Below, piece after piece: positions 43,440-55,324 of a stretch of 64,000 bases of DNA (positions are counted from its first letter, which is position 1; each line of letters begins with the position of its first letter). The notes under the pieces are model-generated. The model worked only from the letters and a program-made list of their open reading frames with translations, ran no database searches and had not been told where the DNA came from. The DNA is taken from contig BCHX01000004.1 in assembly GCA_001599755.1 (NCBI GenBank), positions 868,001-932,000 of the forward strand, read 5' to 3'. The translations under genes and the position numbers were made by a program. This DNA comes from Gliomastix tumulicola (Eukaryota > Ascomycota > Sordariomycetes > Hypocreales > Bionectriaceae).

Positions 43440-45668
43440 ATGCAGGGCGAGCTGGTGACCCGGAGGACTCAATTCTCGAGCTGCGATGAGTGCCGCAGGT
43501 CCCGCGTTGCCTGTGATGCCGCGTCGAGGAGTAAGGCCACCTCGGACGGGGATGAGGATGTCTCGTGTACCCGGTGCTTGAACCGTCGTAAGCCGTGCAC
43601 GTTCAAGGTGCGTTGAAGTGACTGTGTCGATACGGGTTCAGATGAAAGTGTTTTAACAGATTGCTATGCACAGTGGGTCAAGGAGAACAAGGCGGCTGCC
43701 TCCAAGAAGCCGGTCTCAAGGCGAAAGGGCCGTCGCCGGCGGGCTTCGCCGACGACGAGTGAGACAACGACGTCTCACCCCAACGACGTCCCGGACGCAG
43801 CAGCCTCAGTGGCTCCGCACTTTCAGTCTCCTAATGGCTCGGAATGGTCACCACCGTTCATGACTGGTCTAGTTGATGGTCAGGCCCCGGGTTCGCTACC
43901 GTTCGATCTTGGATATGAGTCCACGACATCTCCTCTCACTACGGGACTGCGCTCGTTGCCCCCCGAGCTGCTCTCTTCATCCGAGTCACAATGGCTGTCG
44001 ACTATTTACCGAGTTGGCTTCAGCACCGTCTTTGGGTCTTGGATGGGGAGATACGGCAACCCATTTGTGTGAGTGTGATCCATCTATTCTGTCCTGGAAC
44101 CCTAGAGCATCTAATGTTGGATAAACATAGGAATGAAAATCCCCAGGCCGAGAAATACGTCAACATCGTTGAACTCTGCGGTAGACTGGACAGATTGATG
44201 GCAGACGAGATTTTCAACGAGCAGCAGCACGACAAGACGGACAACACGGCAACACTTCGGGAAGCTGAGCAGCATCGACTGATCGACCAGTCTCTTCATA
44301 CAACTGTCGCGGCGTTTTCTGCTAGATGGCTCCCTCTCGTCTTGAAGGATGTTGAACAGGATCCTTCGGGGAGTAAATCTATCCAGAACCTCTGGCGATA
44401 CGCCCGTCGAGATATGCTACGCATCATGAACCGGCCCTGCTATCGATCCATGCTGAGCTTGTTTCTGTTCGCCTTGACGCCCATACCCGCCGGTGTGACG
44501 GAAGAGGAGGAGGTGGATGGAATCTCCGGTCAAGCTTGCGTTCATGCTGCCCTGCAGCATATTCAGGTCCTTCGAGCCCGGCAGAAGAACCTTCAGTTCA
44601 GTGGATCCAAGGTCTCGCCATTCTTGAAGAAACAAGCCTTACCGACGAGTCCGGATTCAGTCGGGACGTCTGATTTCATCATTGCCGAGAACACCGCCTA
44701 CTGGGCCGCCCTCACCTTCGACACCTCGGCGTCTTTGACGCTGAATTGCCGGTCGCTGCTTTCGTCTGGACTGTTTGGTCACGACGAGGAGCTACCTTGG
44801 CGTCTGGTCCGGACATGTGCGAAGATTTTCGACGACACAGCACAAAGGTGGCAACCTGGCAGTCTCGATATCACGGATGAGCGTGCGAACCAAATTGTCG
44901 CGTCCGGCGCCCAGTGGAAATTACTTGGATGGAAGTTGACTGCGATATTTAAGGAGGCTCTGAGAGATGGGCACGAGGAGTCCAAGGTCTTGAAAGCGTA
45001 CACAGCGGTGGTCGACTCGATCAAGCAGTTCAATACGATCTTTCGCCCGCGACTTGAGGCTTGCCAACGTCGGATGCAGTTCCTGGGCCAATCCACGAAG
45101 CTCCGCTGGTGTAAGTGCTGGAGACTACTCTGAAACTTGCTAGGTTTCGTCACTAATACCTTTGCCAGACTCTCTTATGCTTCACTATCACCTGAGCATC
45201 CTTATGCTGGTAGATATCATGGAGGCGACAGATCGTCATGATCTGCTGGCTGATGTGCAGGAAGCTGCGGCGGATGCGGAGAATACAGTCATGAACACAT
45301 TAGTGTTCGGCTTACACAACACCTACACCCTGACTTTGTCGGGGAATGAGGGCACTGCGTCGTACGAAGACCGGACAAAAACAACCATCACTGTTCCTTT
45401 GACATCGATTGACCCTTACCCACACCATATTGTGGCTGGAGTCCAGCTCGTACGCAAGGCTATACAACGCGACTACAGCCATGGCAAAATTGCAGACGAG
45501 TCTTACACGAATCTGCAGTCGACATTAGAGCGTACACTGACCTTGCTGCCGCAGAGCTCCAAGTCTGTGCAGGCCGTGAGGAGACAGTTTGCCGAGAAGG
45601 CGGATGAGAATGTCGGCGAGCGACACCTGGATCCGTACAGGACAATGCAGCGACACTTCATGGAGTGA
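43440..45668 (+). CDS. Zn2Cys6 fungal transcription factor
   Basis: Four exons, 43440-43607, 43674-44068, 44131-45110 and 45169-45668, about 680 aa; all phases agree and each intron has standard ends. Seen: an N-terminal Zn2Cys6 cluster (Cys15, Cys18, Cys25, Cys43, Cys46, Cys53) in SSCDECRRSRVACD and SCTRCLNRRKPC, with an unusually long 17-residue loop between the third and fourth Cys; a basic linker (KKPVSRRKGRRRRASP); then a helical regulatory region without a clear standard fungal_trans signature. The class binds CGG-type DNA half-sites and controls metabolic pathways in the nucleus. It lies directly upstream of and parallel to the 3-hydroxyacyl-CoA dehydrogenase and esterase genes, which makes them candidate targets. 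Confidence 0.88.
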
Positions 45669-46108
45669 GAAGTCACGAGAATCAGCCAAACGGCAAGTCC
45701 GATGACCTGACGAAGGCTTCACGTTACATGGAACCATGGCCTGGTTGCAGGCCAAGCGTTGTTCATCCAAGATATCCCCACAAACTGACGGAATGGGGGC
45801 ACGCAAACGAGATTTGGGGCAAGCGATCTCCAAGCAGCCAGAGTCTTGGTACGTGGGCTTTGTGGGGGAGTTGAGGGGAGATGACCACTGATAGCCTCGG
45901 ATCCGAGGCCTGCCCCACAGAATGTGGAGGTGAAGAAGACCAAGCCAGACCATGTCGGGCGTCGGATCCGATGATCGTGAGGGACGATTTGCCTCAAGAA
46001 TTCCTTCATCTGCAATTCAAATAGCAGGCGACGTCTCGCGTTCATCTCAAGCCAGATCTGCATCCCCTTCTCACACGACTCCGACGCCTACCGTCTGCAC
46101 CTCCAGTT
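45669..46108. other. Intergenic, promoter of the dehydrogenase gene
   Basis: 440 bases without a gene. It holds the 3' UTR of the transcription factor gene and the promoter of the next. Confidence 0.55.
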
Positions 46109-47258
46109 ATGAATGCTCCGACAGCACCCGACGCAATGCTATCAGTCAACGCTTCAGCAACGCGCAGCGCCGCTGTCTCGATCCTGGGCGCCGGCACACA
46201 GGGACGCCGCCTGGCCTTCATGGTACGCGCCTCGCGGCGACTCATCGTCGCCGTAGTGAATGTGTTGGGACTGTGTATTCTGACTGGGATCTAGTGGTCG
46301 AGCTTGGGCAGCCCTGTGCATCTCATCGATGCCCAGCCAAAGCAGCTTGAGGACAGCATCAAGGCAGTGAACGACTTTAGACAAGAGTGGTCTCCATCGA
46401 ATTCCAAGAAAGGAGACATTATCACGCACCTTCCGTCAGAGTTGAAACTCGCACTGGAAAACTCATGGCTAGTGGTCGAGGTGAGAACACCTGTGAAGGC
46501 CCGGATCTAGTCCATCAACTAACAAGCCACGACTAGTGTGTCCCTGAGAGGCTACCTCTCAAGCAGAGGGTTCTCACCGAGCTTGATGCCGTAGCTCCAG
46601 AGGGCGTCATCATCGCTTCGAACTCAAGCAGCTACTCGTGCGGCGAGATCATCGAGAATCTGACTCTGAAGCACAGGAGCCGCATCCTGAGCGCCCATAC
46701 TTGTAAGCTCCAGCCTGGTATCGTGGGGTGCTTGAATAATTTAACTGACATTCTGCAGACTGGCCGCCTGAGACACCTGGTAAGATGCGGCGCTAGACTG
46801 ACGGTGGATGATGATTCACTAACATTCGAGTGTCAGCTATTGAAATCATGGGTCACGAGGAGACAAACTCTGCTCACATCGATCTGATGATGACGCAGTG
46901 CGCTGCCCACGGCTTCGAGCCGTTCCACGTCCGCAGCCCCTCGATGGGCTACCTGTACAACAGGATCTGGGCGGCTATTAAGCGAGAGGCGCTCCTTGCC
47001 GCCTCGGAGGGTGCGGGCACGCCGGAGGAGATTGACGCCATCTTCAAGGGCATCCTGAAGACCCCCAAGGGTCCTTTTGAGCAGATGGACGTCGTCGGTC
47101 TGGACGTCGTGTACGATATCGAGCAGCACTATGCGGATGCCCGGAAGGACCTTCCGACGGAGCCGAGAGAGTATCTGAAGAGATTCCTCGAGAACGGGCA
47201 GCTGGGTGTGAAGAGTGGGAAGGGCTTTTACGATTACGGGAACCCCAACAAGTTGTAA
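46109..47258 (+). CDS. 3-hydroxyacyl-CoA dehydrogenase family protein
   Basis: Five exons, 46109-46222, 46295-46480, 46537-46702, 46759-46779 and 46837-47258, about 302 aa. Exon 4 is a 21-nt microexon encoding part of YWPPETP; without it the frame stays in phase but the catalytic-loop region is shortened. Seen: a Rossmann NAD motif ILGAGTQG at 25-32 followed by the acidic Asp of HLID; SAHTYWPPETPA around the catalytic His; and a C-terminal 3HCDH helical domain with YNRIWAAIKRE and LGVKSGKGFYDYG. The family oxidises 3-hydroxyacyl-CoA with NAD. Short stand-alone fungal members also resemble lambda-crystallin/L-gulonate dehydrogenases, so the natural substrate is open. No peroxisomal SKL-type tail is present (ends PNKL). 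Confidence 0.87.
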
Positions 47259-47614
47259 GGGGATTTTGGTCCGGCTGTGTCGGAAGGACGTGTCTGTGTA
47301 TATGAGGCCAGCGAGATGCCTTGATTCAAGCGGTTATAAGAGCAATACAATGCGTGCTTTTTTCTTCGAGGTTTGGGGGCCGTCATGCGCCTCCGTCCTG
47401 CAGGGACATGTGCTCAGCCTCCCGATGCCGAAATGTCCGCGTTGGTCGGATATATCAACCGATCTCCCCACTCAGGGTCTACGCCAACCCCGCGTTCACG
47501 AGGGTGTCGCCATCGCTTAGCCGACTCAGCCATTTTCCTCCCCTTTCTCCTTTTTTCACTCAAATCTTGTCCTTTCTGTGATCCTTCGCTAAGGCTGAAG
47601 ATTAGCTTGTCACC
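47259..47614. other. Intergenic, promoter of the esterase gene
   Basis: 356 bases; a C/T-rich segment at 47516-47585 precedes the ATG. No gene is seen. Confidence 0.55.
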
Positions 47615-48643
47615 ATGGCACACCCGCAACTCATCCTGGACCCGGTCGACTTCGACCCTGCGTCGGTCTCAGAAGAGACTCACGCGCTCGACGCCCAGCT
47701 CCTTGACTGGACTCTTAGCATGCCAAAATGGTGGGAAGTAGGCTCGGCTGAGTGGCGTCGCATGCGTCGCGCCGGCGAGACGCCCCGTCCTCCTCCCGTC
47801 CTGCTCGACACGGCTGAGAGCTTCTCCATCCCCTCGCGCGAGGCAGGTCGCGCCATCCCGTGCCGTGTCCTCAAGCCCCAGAACGGCAAGGCCGTCAAGG
47901 GCGTGTTCATGCACATCCACGGCGGCGGCTGGGTCATCGGGGACGAGGAGTCGCAGGACCAGCGGCTGCAGGACATGGCCGACGACCACGGTCTCGTGTC
48001 CATCTCCATCGGCTACCGACTCGCGCCCGAGAACCCGTTCCCCGCGGGGCCAGAGGACTGCTACGACGCCGCAGAGTGGCTGGTCCTCCACTCCGAGAGG
48101 GAGTTCGGCGCGCCCCTCGCCCTCGTCGGCGGCGACTCGGCAGGCGGCCACCTCTCCATGCTCAGCACGCTGCACCTCCTCAACCACACCGACGCGCGCT
48201 TCGCCGGCTTCCGCTTCAAGGGTCTGCTCCTCTACTACGGCTGCTTCGACCTCTCCTGGACGCCCAGCGCCTTCAACATGGACAAGACGCAGCCGAACCT
48301 GACGCTCTCCCCGTCGCAGATGGTCCGGTTTCAGGGCGCCTTCCTCCCCGGTAACCCGCCCGTCGAGAGGCTCCGCCAGCCGGACGTCAGCCCGCTGTAT
48401 GCGGATCTCGAGCCGCTGAGGGGACGCCTGCCGCCGGCGCTGTTCGTCTGCGGGACGAAGGACTGTCTGCTGGATGATACGCTGTTTATGAGTGCGAGGT
48501 GGCTGGCGGGCGGGGGCGAGACGGTCGTGGAGATTGTGCCCGGGGCGCAGCATGGGTTTATCTCGTTTCCGAGGAGTGTCGTCGCCAGCGGGTCGGAGAG
48601 GGGGATGGCGGCGGTGGACAGGTTTATTGAGGCTAGAGTGTGA
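47615..48643 (+). CDS. Alpha/beta hydrolase, hormone-sensitive-lipase-type esterase
   Basis: Single exon, 342 aa. The ATG follows TTGTCACC at 47615. Seen: oxyanion-hole motif HIHGGGWVIG (102-105), nucleophile elbow GGDSAGGH with Ser175, an acid in GTKDCLLDD (Asp287 or Asp283) and the catalytic His313 in GAQHGF. This is the full triad of the HSL family, which hydrolyses short acyl esters, lactones or xenobiotic esters. No signal peptide, so it is probably cytosolic. It is the third of three tandem genes with the Zn2Cys6 factor and the 3-hydroxyacyl-CoA dehydrogenase, which suggests a shared catabolic role, but no direct evidence links them. Confidence 0.9.
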   Translation: MAHPQLILDPVDFDPASVSEETHALDAQLLDWTLSMPKWWEVGSAEWRRMRRAGETPRPPPVLLDTAESFSIPSREAGRAIPCRVLKPQNGKAVKGVFMHIHGGGWVIGDEESQDQRLQDMADDHGLVSISIGYRLAPENPFPAGPEDCYDAAEWLVLHSEREFGAPLALVGGDSAGGHLSMLSTLHLLNHTDARFAGFRFKGLLLYYGCFDLSWTPSAFNMDKTQPNLTLSPSQMVRFQGAFLPGNPPVERLRQPDVSPLYADLEPLRGRLPPALFVCGTKDCLLDDTLFMSARWLAGGGETVVEIVPGAQHGFISFPRSVVASGSERGMAAVDRFIEARV

Positions 48644-49138
48644 GGGATGGCGTGTGGTATATAGATACTCTGTCTGGGAGGTAGAGCCCGGAGCCCTCCA
48701 AGCGCCTTGTACGTATTAATGGTGTCTTGGACATAAACGAGGGGATCTTGGTCTCTCTATGTTCGTTTGGTGACTGGTCAGTGATTGGTGGAAGCTGTCT
48801 GAGTCAAGCAAGCAACTCATCTTGGCTTAACCGCGTTACGCGGTTGGCTTCGAGCTGTATTAGGGTCAAGTATAATAAAGTTTTTATATTGCGAGTTACC
48901 TCTCCTCATATTCCAACTCCGTGTCCCCTCCTTCCAAGCTTTGGCATAAATGCCTATCCGTCTTCTCCGCGACCTACCTATTACCTGCAGCGCAGCCCAC
49001 CACAGTCAAGACGCAGAATAATCAGAACAGGCACAGTCACCCGAGCCAACAGCTAAAAGAATGCAACTCATGGCCATCAAGGGGATAAAATAGTGAAAAA
49101 TAAGAACAAATTGCAGTTTTTCAACCACTAGTCGAGCA
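48644..49138. other. Intergenic between convergent genes
   Basis: 495 bases, A/T-richer than the flanking genes, with the 3' UTRs of the esterase (+) and HNH-like (-) genes. An AATAAA lies at 48874-48879. Confidence 0.55.
48874..48879 (+). terminator. Possible polyadenylation signal AATAAA
   Basis: AATAAA followed by a T-rich stretch, 231 bases after the esterase stop codon. Confidence 0.4.
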
Positions 49139-50107
49139 TCAAAATACTTCAGTCCAGTTGTCTGCCAGACTTGTCTCAGGTGTCAGAATCACAGGCGGGC
49201 GGTATTGAGGGGTCTCGTCAATTTTGGCCTGTGCAATGCCAGACATGGCTGCCAGCCTGATGAGGTTCCACTGGAGCTTGAGCATATCCACGAAGAGCTG
49301 GAGGTCCTCCTCTCGAACGCGGATGCCGAAGATCCGGCCCGAGATGACATTCCGCCCCTTCCTATCCAGCATCGCTAGGTCTGCCTCCTCGTGCGATTTT
49401 CTCAACTTGTCGATGGTCCGGCCGTTGCTCTCGCGATCCATCTCGGCAAGCAGGTTCGGCCGTTCCCAGATATCAGTCCCCGGCATCAGAGGCATCCAGA
49501 CGAACTGGACCCTGACCTCCTTGTCGAAGCCGTTGTCTCCGTGGCCGACGTACTTCAGCCCGAAACGGCACTGGTGCCAGAGGAGACGCAGCTCGGGCTT
49601 GAGGCAGATCATGTTCCACGCCTGGAAGAAGCAGCCTTCCCGAGCCATCAGAGCGCTGATGGCGGGCCCGCCGCCGAAGAGTCCGCTGTAGGAGCCCAGC
49701 TGCCTCTCTGTCTCGAGGGACTCGTCGAACTGCTCGTTCCAGTAGAGGGGCGCGAGGAAGCTGAGATCCGGGCAGGCGCTCTCGGTGATGATGCACTTGT
49801 AGCCCTTGCCTGTGATCTTCAAGCTGTTCTCCCTCGTGTTCCACATGATCTTGGGGACTTTCGGCTTCTCCATGTCCCGCTCCATCTGGGAGAACATCTC
49901 GGGGAGGTCCTCGTCGTACCACATGGTGATAGGTGCCTTGTACTCGCATTCCGGTCCTCCTATTTCGTCCGAAAACGGCGCGATCGGGTATCTGTGGTGG
50001 CTGGCGGTCCCAGCGATCAGCACCGTCGTTTCACCCTCCCGTTCGTCCCTCGCGCAGACTACCATGAACGTGTGTTAGATCGAGCTTGTGGTTCGGCATC
50101 GTCAAAC

Positions 50108-50142
<35 letters not shown>

Positions 50143-50486
50143 TCACATCTCTCTACCAAATGCTTGAGGTCGGCGAGGCTTCCCACTGTGGCATCGTGGT
50201 AGTCGCGATGCACATAGTACCTGAGCGCGTCGAGCGGAAGGATGAACATCAGAGCAACGAACTCAAACTTGGTCAGTTCCGGACCGAACTGACTCAGTAG
50301 CATGAGGCGTAGTTGTAGCTCTTTATCGTCGGGCAGGAAATCCTCGACCTTGCCCCAGTCCGGCATTTTATCGAGAATTGCCAAGACGTAGCTCATCTCC
50401 TTTGTGCCGGGTGGATAGAGCTTGCTGAAGACCTGCAGCTTCTGGAGATGGTTCCTTTGGAACCAGTCCCTGGAATACGGAGTCAT
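49139..50486 (-). CDS. HNH-nuclease-like fungal protein, probably degenerate
   Basis: Two exons on the minus strand, 50486-50147 and 50058-49139, about 419 aa. The intron (50059-50146) starts GTGAGC and contains a 30-base T run. Seen: KCIITESACPDLSFLAPLYWNE and the following NMICLKPELRLLWHQCRFGL resemble the block of fungal HNH_2-type proteins in which a C-x2-TG...HI-P core is followed by N...L...H..W. The C-terminal part with VISGRIFGIRV and LQWNLIRLAAMSGIAQ also fits those proteins. The core His expected after the Cys block reads Phe-Leu here, so nuclease activity is doubtful. These proteins are variable and often lineage-specific; their role is unknown. My family match is from motif memory only. 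Confidence 0.62.
50109..50138. repeat. Poly(A)/poly(T) run of 30 inside an intron
   Basis: Uninterrupted A run on the plus strand, read as T after the donor of the HNH-like gene intron. Its length is likely to be variable or misassembled. Confidence 0.9.
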
Positions 50487-51475
50487 GGTATCCGTTGTCT
50501 GTTGGAATTTTGGTTTTGCTGGCGGGAGAGAGATCGGGACGACGGGGGGTGCGAAGTTGGGAGGTTGAGGCTGGTTCAGACACTGGGTATCATGGAAATG
50601 TGTGTGCGTTTGATCTACTCGGCGGGCGAGGGGAGTGTAATATTTTTTTTTTTTTACAAAGGTGGCGGGTAGGAGGAGGGCTGAGATGTACGTGTGAAAA
50701 GTGTGGCTTCAGGTAACTCAACATGAACTGGGTGGCTCCTACATCGGCATAATCGTATCGCTTTGTTGACGATGACCCCATGGCCCATTCGAAAACCAAA
50801 TATGCCATGGCTGGTGTACATGTAGCACATGACTTTGGTATGGGACAAGTGATTGCGTGTTGCTATTCAATGCGGTAACGAAATTCATGATATCCTAGTC
50901 GAGCACAGACTGACTTGAAGAAAAATGCACATCGAGGACCTTGAGAGAGTGACCACCCTTCGCTATCGCCAGAGATGGGTCCTTGTTATATCTAGTGGAG
51001 AAATACGAAGCTGATGGTGGCATGTTGACACATTCCCAGCCTCTTCAAATATCACGACTGTGGCCAGTCATCGGGTGTCCGCCACCAGCCACGTGAACTT
51101 GGTACCGAATCGAAGCTTCCCGGCGGTTCTACAAACAGAGGCCGCCCAATTTAAGTACAGATCTATTTATGGAATCCTTAGCCTTGCACTGCGACCTATA
51201 TGATCCCGTTTTCGTGTCAATCTACATGGCTTTGGTAACAAGTTAGTCTTTGGCCATTCTTAGTGACCCAATCATCACAGATGGGGGTTTATCATTTCAT
51301 GTTCCTGACCAGATGATGTTCCAACAAATCCACACGCCTTGTCAGAGAGTCAATTGTACTGACGGATATCTCAATATATCACTCGAAGATATGAACAAGA
51401 GGTAGCCGAAATGACACGGATATGATGAGACCTGTAGCCTCAGCCATATAGAGGACTCACCAGGCTCATCATCTC
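50487..51475. other. Intergenic, no gene seen
   Basis: About 990 bases. It holds the promoter of the HNH-like gene (-) and the 3' UTR of the large minus-strand gene. A 12-base T run lies at about 50644-50655. The open frames are short and start or end in these tracts. Confidence 0.5.
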
Positions 51476-54400
51476 TTAACGTGCCCGCTCCTGGACGGCA
51501 TGTGACTGATGAGGCACCAGCCAAACCCACATCGCCATAATAAGAGCCAAAACGGTGAACAAAGGGACAGATGCGTTCTGCAAGTCAGCCGGATGATAAA
51601 GGAGCCAATAGACAAAGAACAGAAATGCGCCCAGTATAGCTGAAGCGTGATAGGCGAACACGACAAGCCCGGATAGCATGTAGTCCGCCTCGATACCAAA
51701 CACGATTTCCCCCGTGCTCGTCGTTGTTGGATCGAAAGCCCTCTTCTTGCCTGGGATTCGCTTCCAATTCTGCAAAGCAGTGGGAAGTTTGTGACACCTG
51801 TGGAGGAAAGATGGAAGGAAAGCCCAGTAGCAGTTTTCGTCACAGCGAGTCAGACAGATAGCAAAGAGGTCCTTGGAGATGAGAGGTCTGCTGGCCGCTG
51901 GAGGCCTCGGGTAGTAGTGGTAGTCCTCCTCGAATTTGAGATCCTCAGGCAGGGCTTCTCTATTGTAGAAAACCTCGTTGGGAGCGAGAGCCTCAAACTA
52001 TGAATGGCAGGGAATTAGCGAAATGGTCTCTTTGATTGGCCCGACACGACATATGATCGCTAGAACCGAGACATACCTGAGCAAACTTGCAATGACGGAA
52101 GCGGTAGGGCGATAGCCATCGAATAATCCACCAGCGATATTTTCGGTGCGCAGCCTTCAACTCACTGAAGAACGCTCCGTCATAAAGCTGATCGAAGACT
52201 AATATGGTCTCAATGTCGCTCGTCAAGCTTCTGTTCCTTATGCCAAATATGATCCAGAGGTTTGCCAAGTTAGCCACTGATGAGCCCATAGCTAAGGCGT
52301 TGCCGTTTCGTGACAAGGGGCCCAGAGGGTGCCTTGTGTCAGCCGTTGTGGTCGTGGGTATCATGGGAATGCTCTGCGTTGGTATTCCGTCTGATATCTG
52401 GGAAGTCGGCGGTGTGTAACGGGCGTGCGCTGACGATTGGCTGTGGCTGCCGGAGGGATGATATGGGCGCGCTTGAGATTGCTCCTTCTCCAACCATTGT
52501 ATGATGACTCTGGCTTCCTCTGCTGTGACTACTTCGTATATAAAATGCCCACAGAACTAGTGAAGAGTCGTTAGCACCACACTAGCCCGCTATCCAGGCT
52601 TAACCACAGGGTACTTACTGTCCATCGAAGGTGTCTCTGATCTAGTGATACGTCTGGTATCCGTGGTGAAAGAGGCCACCAATCCCACGACATCTGGGTG
52701 TAGTTTTCCATCAGAGCTTTGAATTGATTAATCCAAGGTATGTCATCCAGTGATAGGATGGCAATATCTTCCGCGGGAGTAGTGTTGATGATTTGCTGGA
52801 GCGATAACCTCAAGAGCGACAGTTGCTTTCCCAAAATGGGGCCTTCGCGGCTTGTCTTGCATATATTCTCCAGTGAGATGAGAGTTCTAGCTGACGGGAT
52901 GTTGGAAGTCAACGTCTGTAACCTCTTTGTTGAAGCATCATCTAAGACGAGACGAAGAGGCGCCGCATTGTCAGCTCCCGGGGGGACTCCATCCCACTCC
53001 GCGAATAGGCTTGTCGGCACCATCAGTCCAGGCTGATGCTTCTTATGACCTGATATCTTGAAGCCTGTGGCGAACGATGCTTCGCCGAGTAGGTTGCTCC
53101 AGGGTGGTACACCACCGTCGGTATCGAAAGAAGCATTGGTATAGGAAATTCTGAACAAGTTCTGCTTGTGAGCGTCCCATTCCCACGTGGTATCGCGGTA
53201 CGTCGGCCCTCCCTGAGATGGCTCTGGCTGCGTTCCGCAACTCGCTCCTAGCCACGCTAATTGCTGAGCTATAGCAACTAGAGATGCCTCCGAGCTTCTG
53301 GTAACATGAGCAGACAACACTATCTGTCCCTCCTGAAGTCGTATGCCAGTCAATGGCCAGTTGCAGGAGTGTTGTTCTGCGAAGTTCTTTTAGCATCCGA
53401 AATCAGCAGCTCAGGGGCTTTGTATATCGCGAGCAGGTGAAGAGTTACTTACCTGGGAAAGACATGACCGCGCTCTGTAGATCAGAAAGCAAGGTCTTGC
53501 TGTCAGCAGGCCATGTCTGGTCAAGGTAGCCTCCTACTGTCTCCAATTGAGCGGCATAACTATTCCCGGTCACTGTTAGCCAGCCCAAAATGTCTGGCTC
53601 CATCCCAAGCTCCTGTCTCCTCGCAACAGCTGCCATAATGTCCCATTCGACGAGAAAACAGATCTCCGATGCGTCTGAACCAACTCCTTGGCCTCCAAGT
53701 GGCGCGATACTCTCCAAGAGATCATGGCCAAGTCTCTCGGGCACATCAGCCCGACAATGGCGAAGCAGAAACTCGATCTGTTCGGCCAGACTGCGAAAGG
53801 ACTCGCGAGATGTGATATAGTTGTGGATAATAGAGTGATCAAGCCGCTCATGAACTTCAAGGCTTCTGGGATCGGAAGCTGAGCCATCGGAAGCTGAGAA
53901 TGCCCATGCACTGTTGTAAGGATAGCCTGAGCTTGATCCCTGGTCGTGTGCTGGCTGTTCATCCTGACCAAGCCAACATAACACTTCCTCTGGCTGTCCT
54001 TCCCAACCAAGCCAACGTAGCACTTTCTCGCGGTTAGACTCGTGTTGAATTCCTTTAATATCCTCAATCGATGTCGGTGGTTTCTTTGCGAGCTGCTCAA
54101 CATCGTGACTGCTGTCCAGTGCCTGTTCGACCTTGGTTGCAATACGGTGACGGAGGCGGGATATTGCTTTCATGACCTTTCTCTTCGGCTTAGAATCAAC
54201 TGATCTGGGCAATTCTTCTTTCAAGCTTTCGCAGAAGGCCTTCACTCTCTTCGAAATAAGAGTAGAGAAACCCGGAGTTAGGGAAACCACCACTCCCTGG
54301 TCTGATGGGAGCCTGGCGCAAAGAGCTTTGGTAAAGCTCAGGATGATCTCATGCTCCTGCTCTAGGGTCGTGGGAGTCGTATCCGCTGACTGAATGGACA

Positions 54401-55324
54401 AGGCATCGTCTTCTGGACCTTCAATCATACCGCCGTGCAGTGATTCAGCCTGTGGGCCCTTGCTCGGTTCGCGACTGTCCCTTAGAGGGATATTGGGGAC
54501 AGAAATCGACGTAGGTTCTGTCGAAACGAATTTCGAGCCGAAATACAAACTATCCCGGTTATCGGAGTCTGAGAGGACTGGTGAAGCTGGTGGTGGTGGT
54601 GAGTGAGTGAAATGAATTGATTCTTCCTCTGCTGCAACCCTGACGACACCATCGATTTGAGGGCTTGCATCAGCCTTCGTTGCAAGATCTTCTTTGGAAT
54701 GGCCTCGGTATGGTTGTTCTGAATCTTGACGCTGTTGACTTATGTCCAAGCCAGCCTCTTCGACAAACTTAATCGCTCTTTCTTTGACATGGCTTAAGTC
54801 CAGGCCTTTATTAGGGGACACGATAGGGTTCCTTTCGCCGGAAGTTTCATAACGGGACAGAAGGCTGTCATAGTCTGCCTGGAGTTCCGTGTAATCGCCC
54901 AGCCACGACTTGTGAGTCTTGAGGAGCGCATCATAATCTGCTTTAGATTGCTCAAGATCTTCAGTGCAGTTGGAGACATCCCGCTCAAGCTGCTCAAGAT
55001 CTTCCTTGTCATTCTGGTTCTCCTCCTTGACGTTAGAAATTTCTATTGCGAGCTCATGGCGTGTGGTGAGCGAGTCCGCCTGAGTATGCCGAAGTCCGTC
55101 AGATATGTCTTGAAGGTGATGGACCTCCTTTTGGAGCCTTTGAACGTTCTGAGTTGCTTCAGCAATTCGGTTACGTAAAGACTGCTCAGCACTGTGGACT
55201 AAGGCAAGCCGGCTTAGCGTATAACGTCCACACATATGGGTTATGCTGCTGAGCGATCGAGCGTGGGAATACCTGGCTGCCTCTCATCTTGGAACTCGCC
55301 CGAGCCTTCGTGAGATAACGACAT
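51476..55324 (-). CDS. Large fungal coiled-coil protein with C-terminal transmembrane pair
   Basis: Five exons on the minus strand, 55324-55273, 55198-53453, 53376-52619, 52556-52077 and 51997-51476, about 1185 aa. All four introns have GT-AG ends (GTATTC, GTAAGT, GTAAGT, GTATGT) and phases agree. Exon 1 encodes only MSLSHEGSGEFQDERQP. Seen: a heptad-rich coiled coil at about 20-140; a Ser/Pro disordered stretch; a helical domain at 300-600; a beta-rich Trp-containing domain with TTWEWDAHKQNLFR; FCGHFIYEVVTAEEARVII; a disordered Pro/Ser/Thr linker; and two hydrophobic segments at about 1120-1145 and 1153-1174. The C-terminal arrangement occurs in a large family of filamentous-fungal hypothetical proteins. 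No enzyme motif is visible and the function is unknown. Confidence 0.75.
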
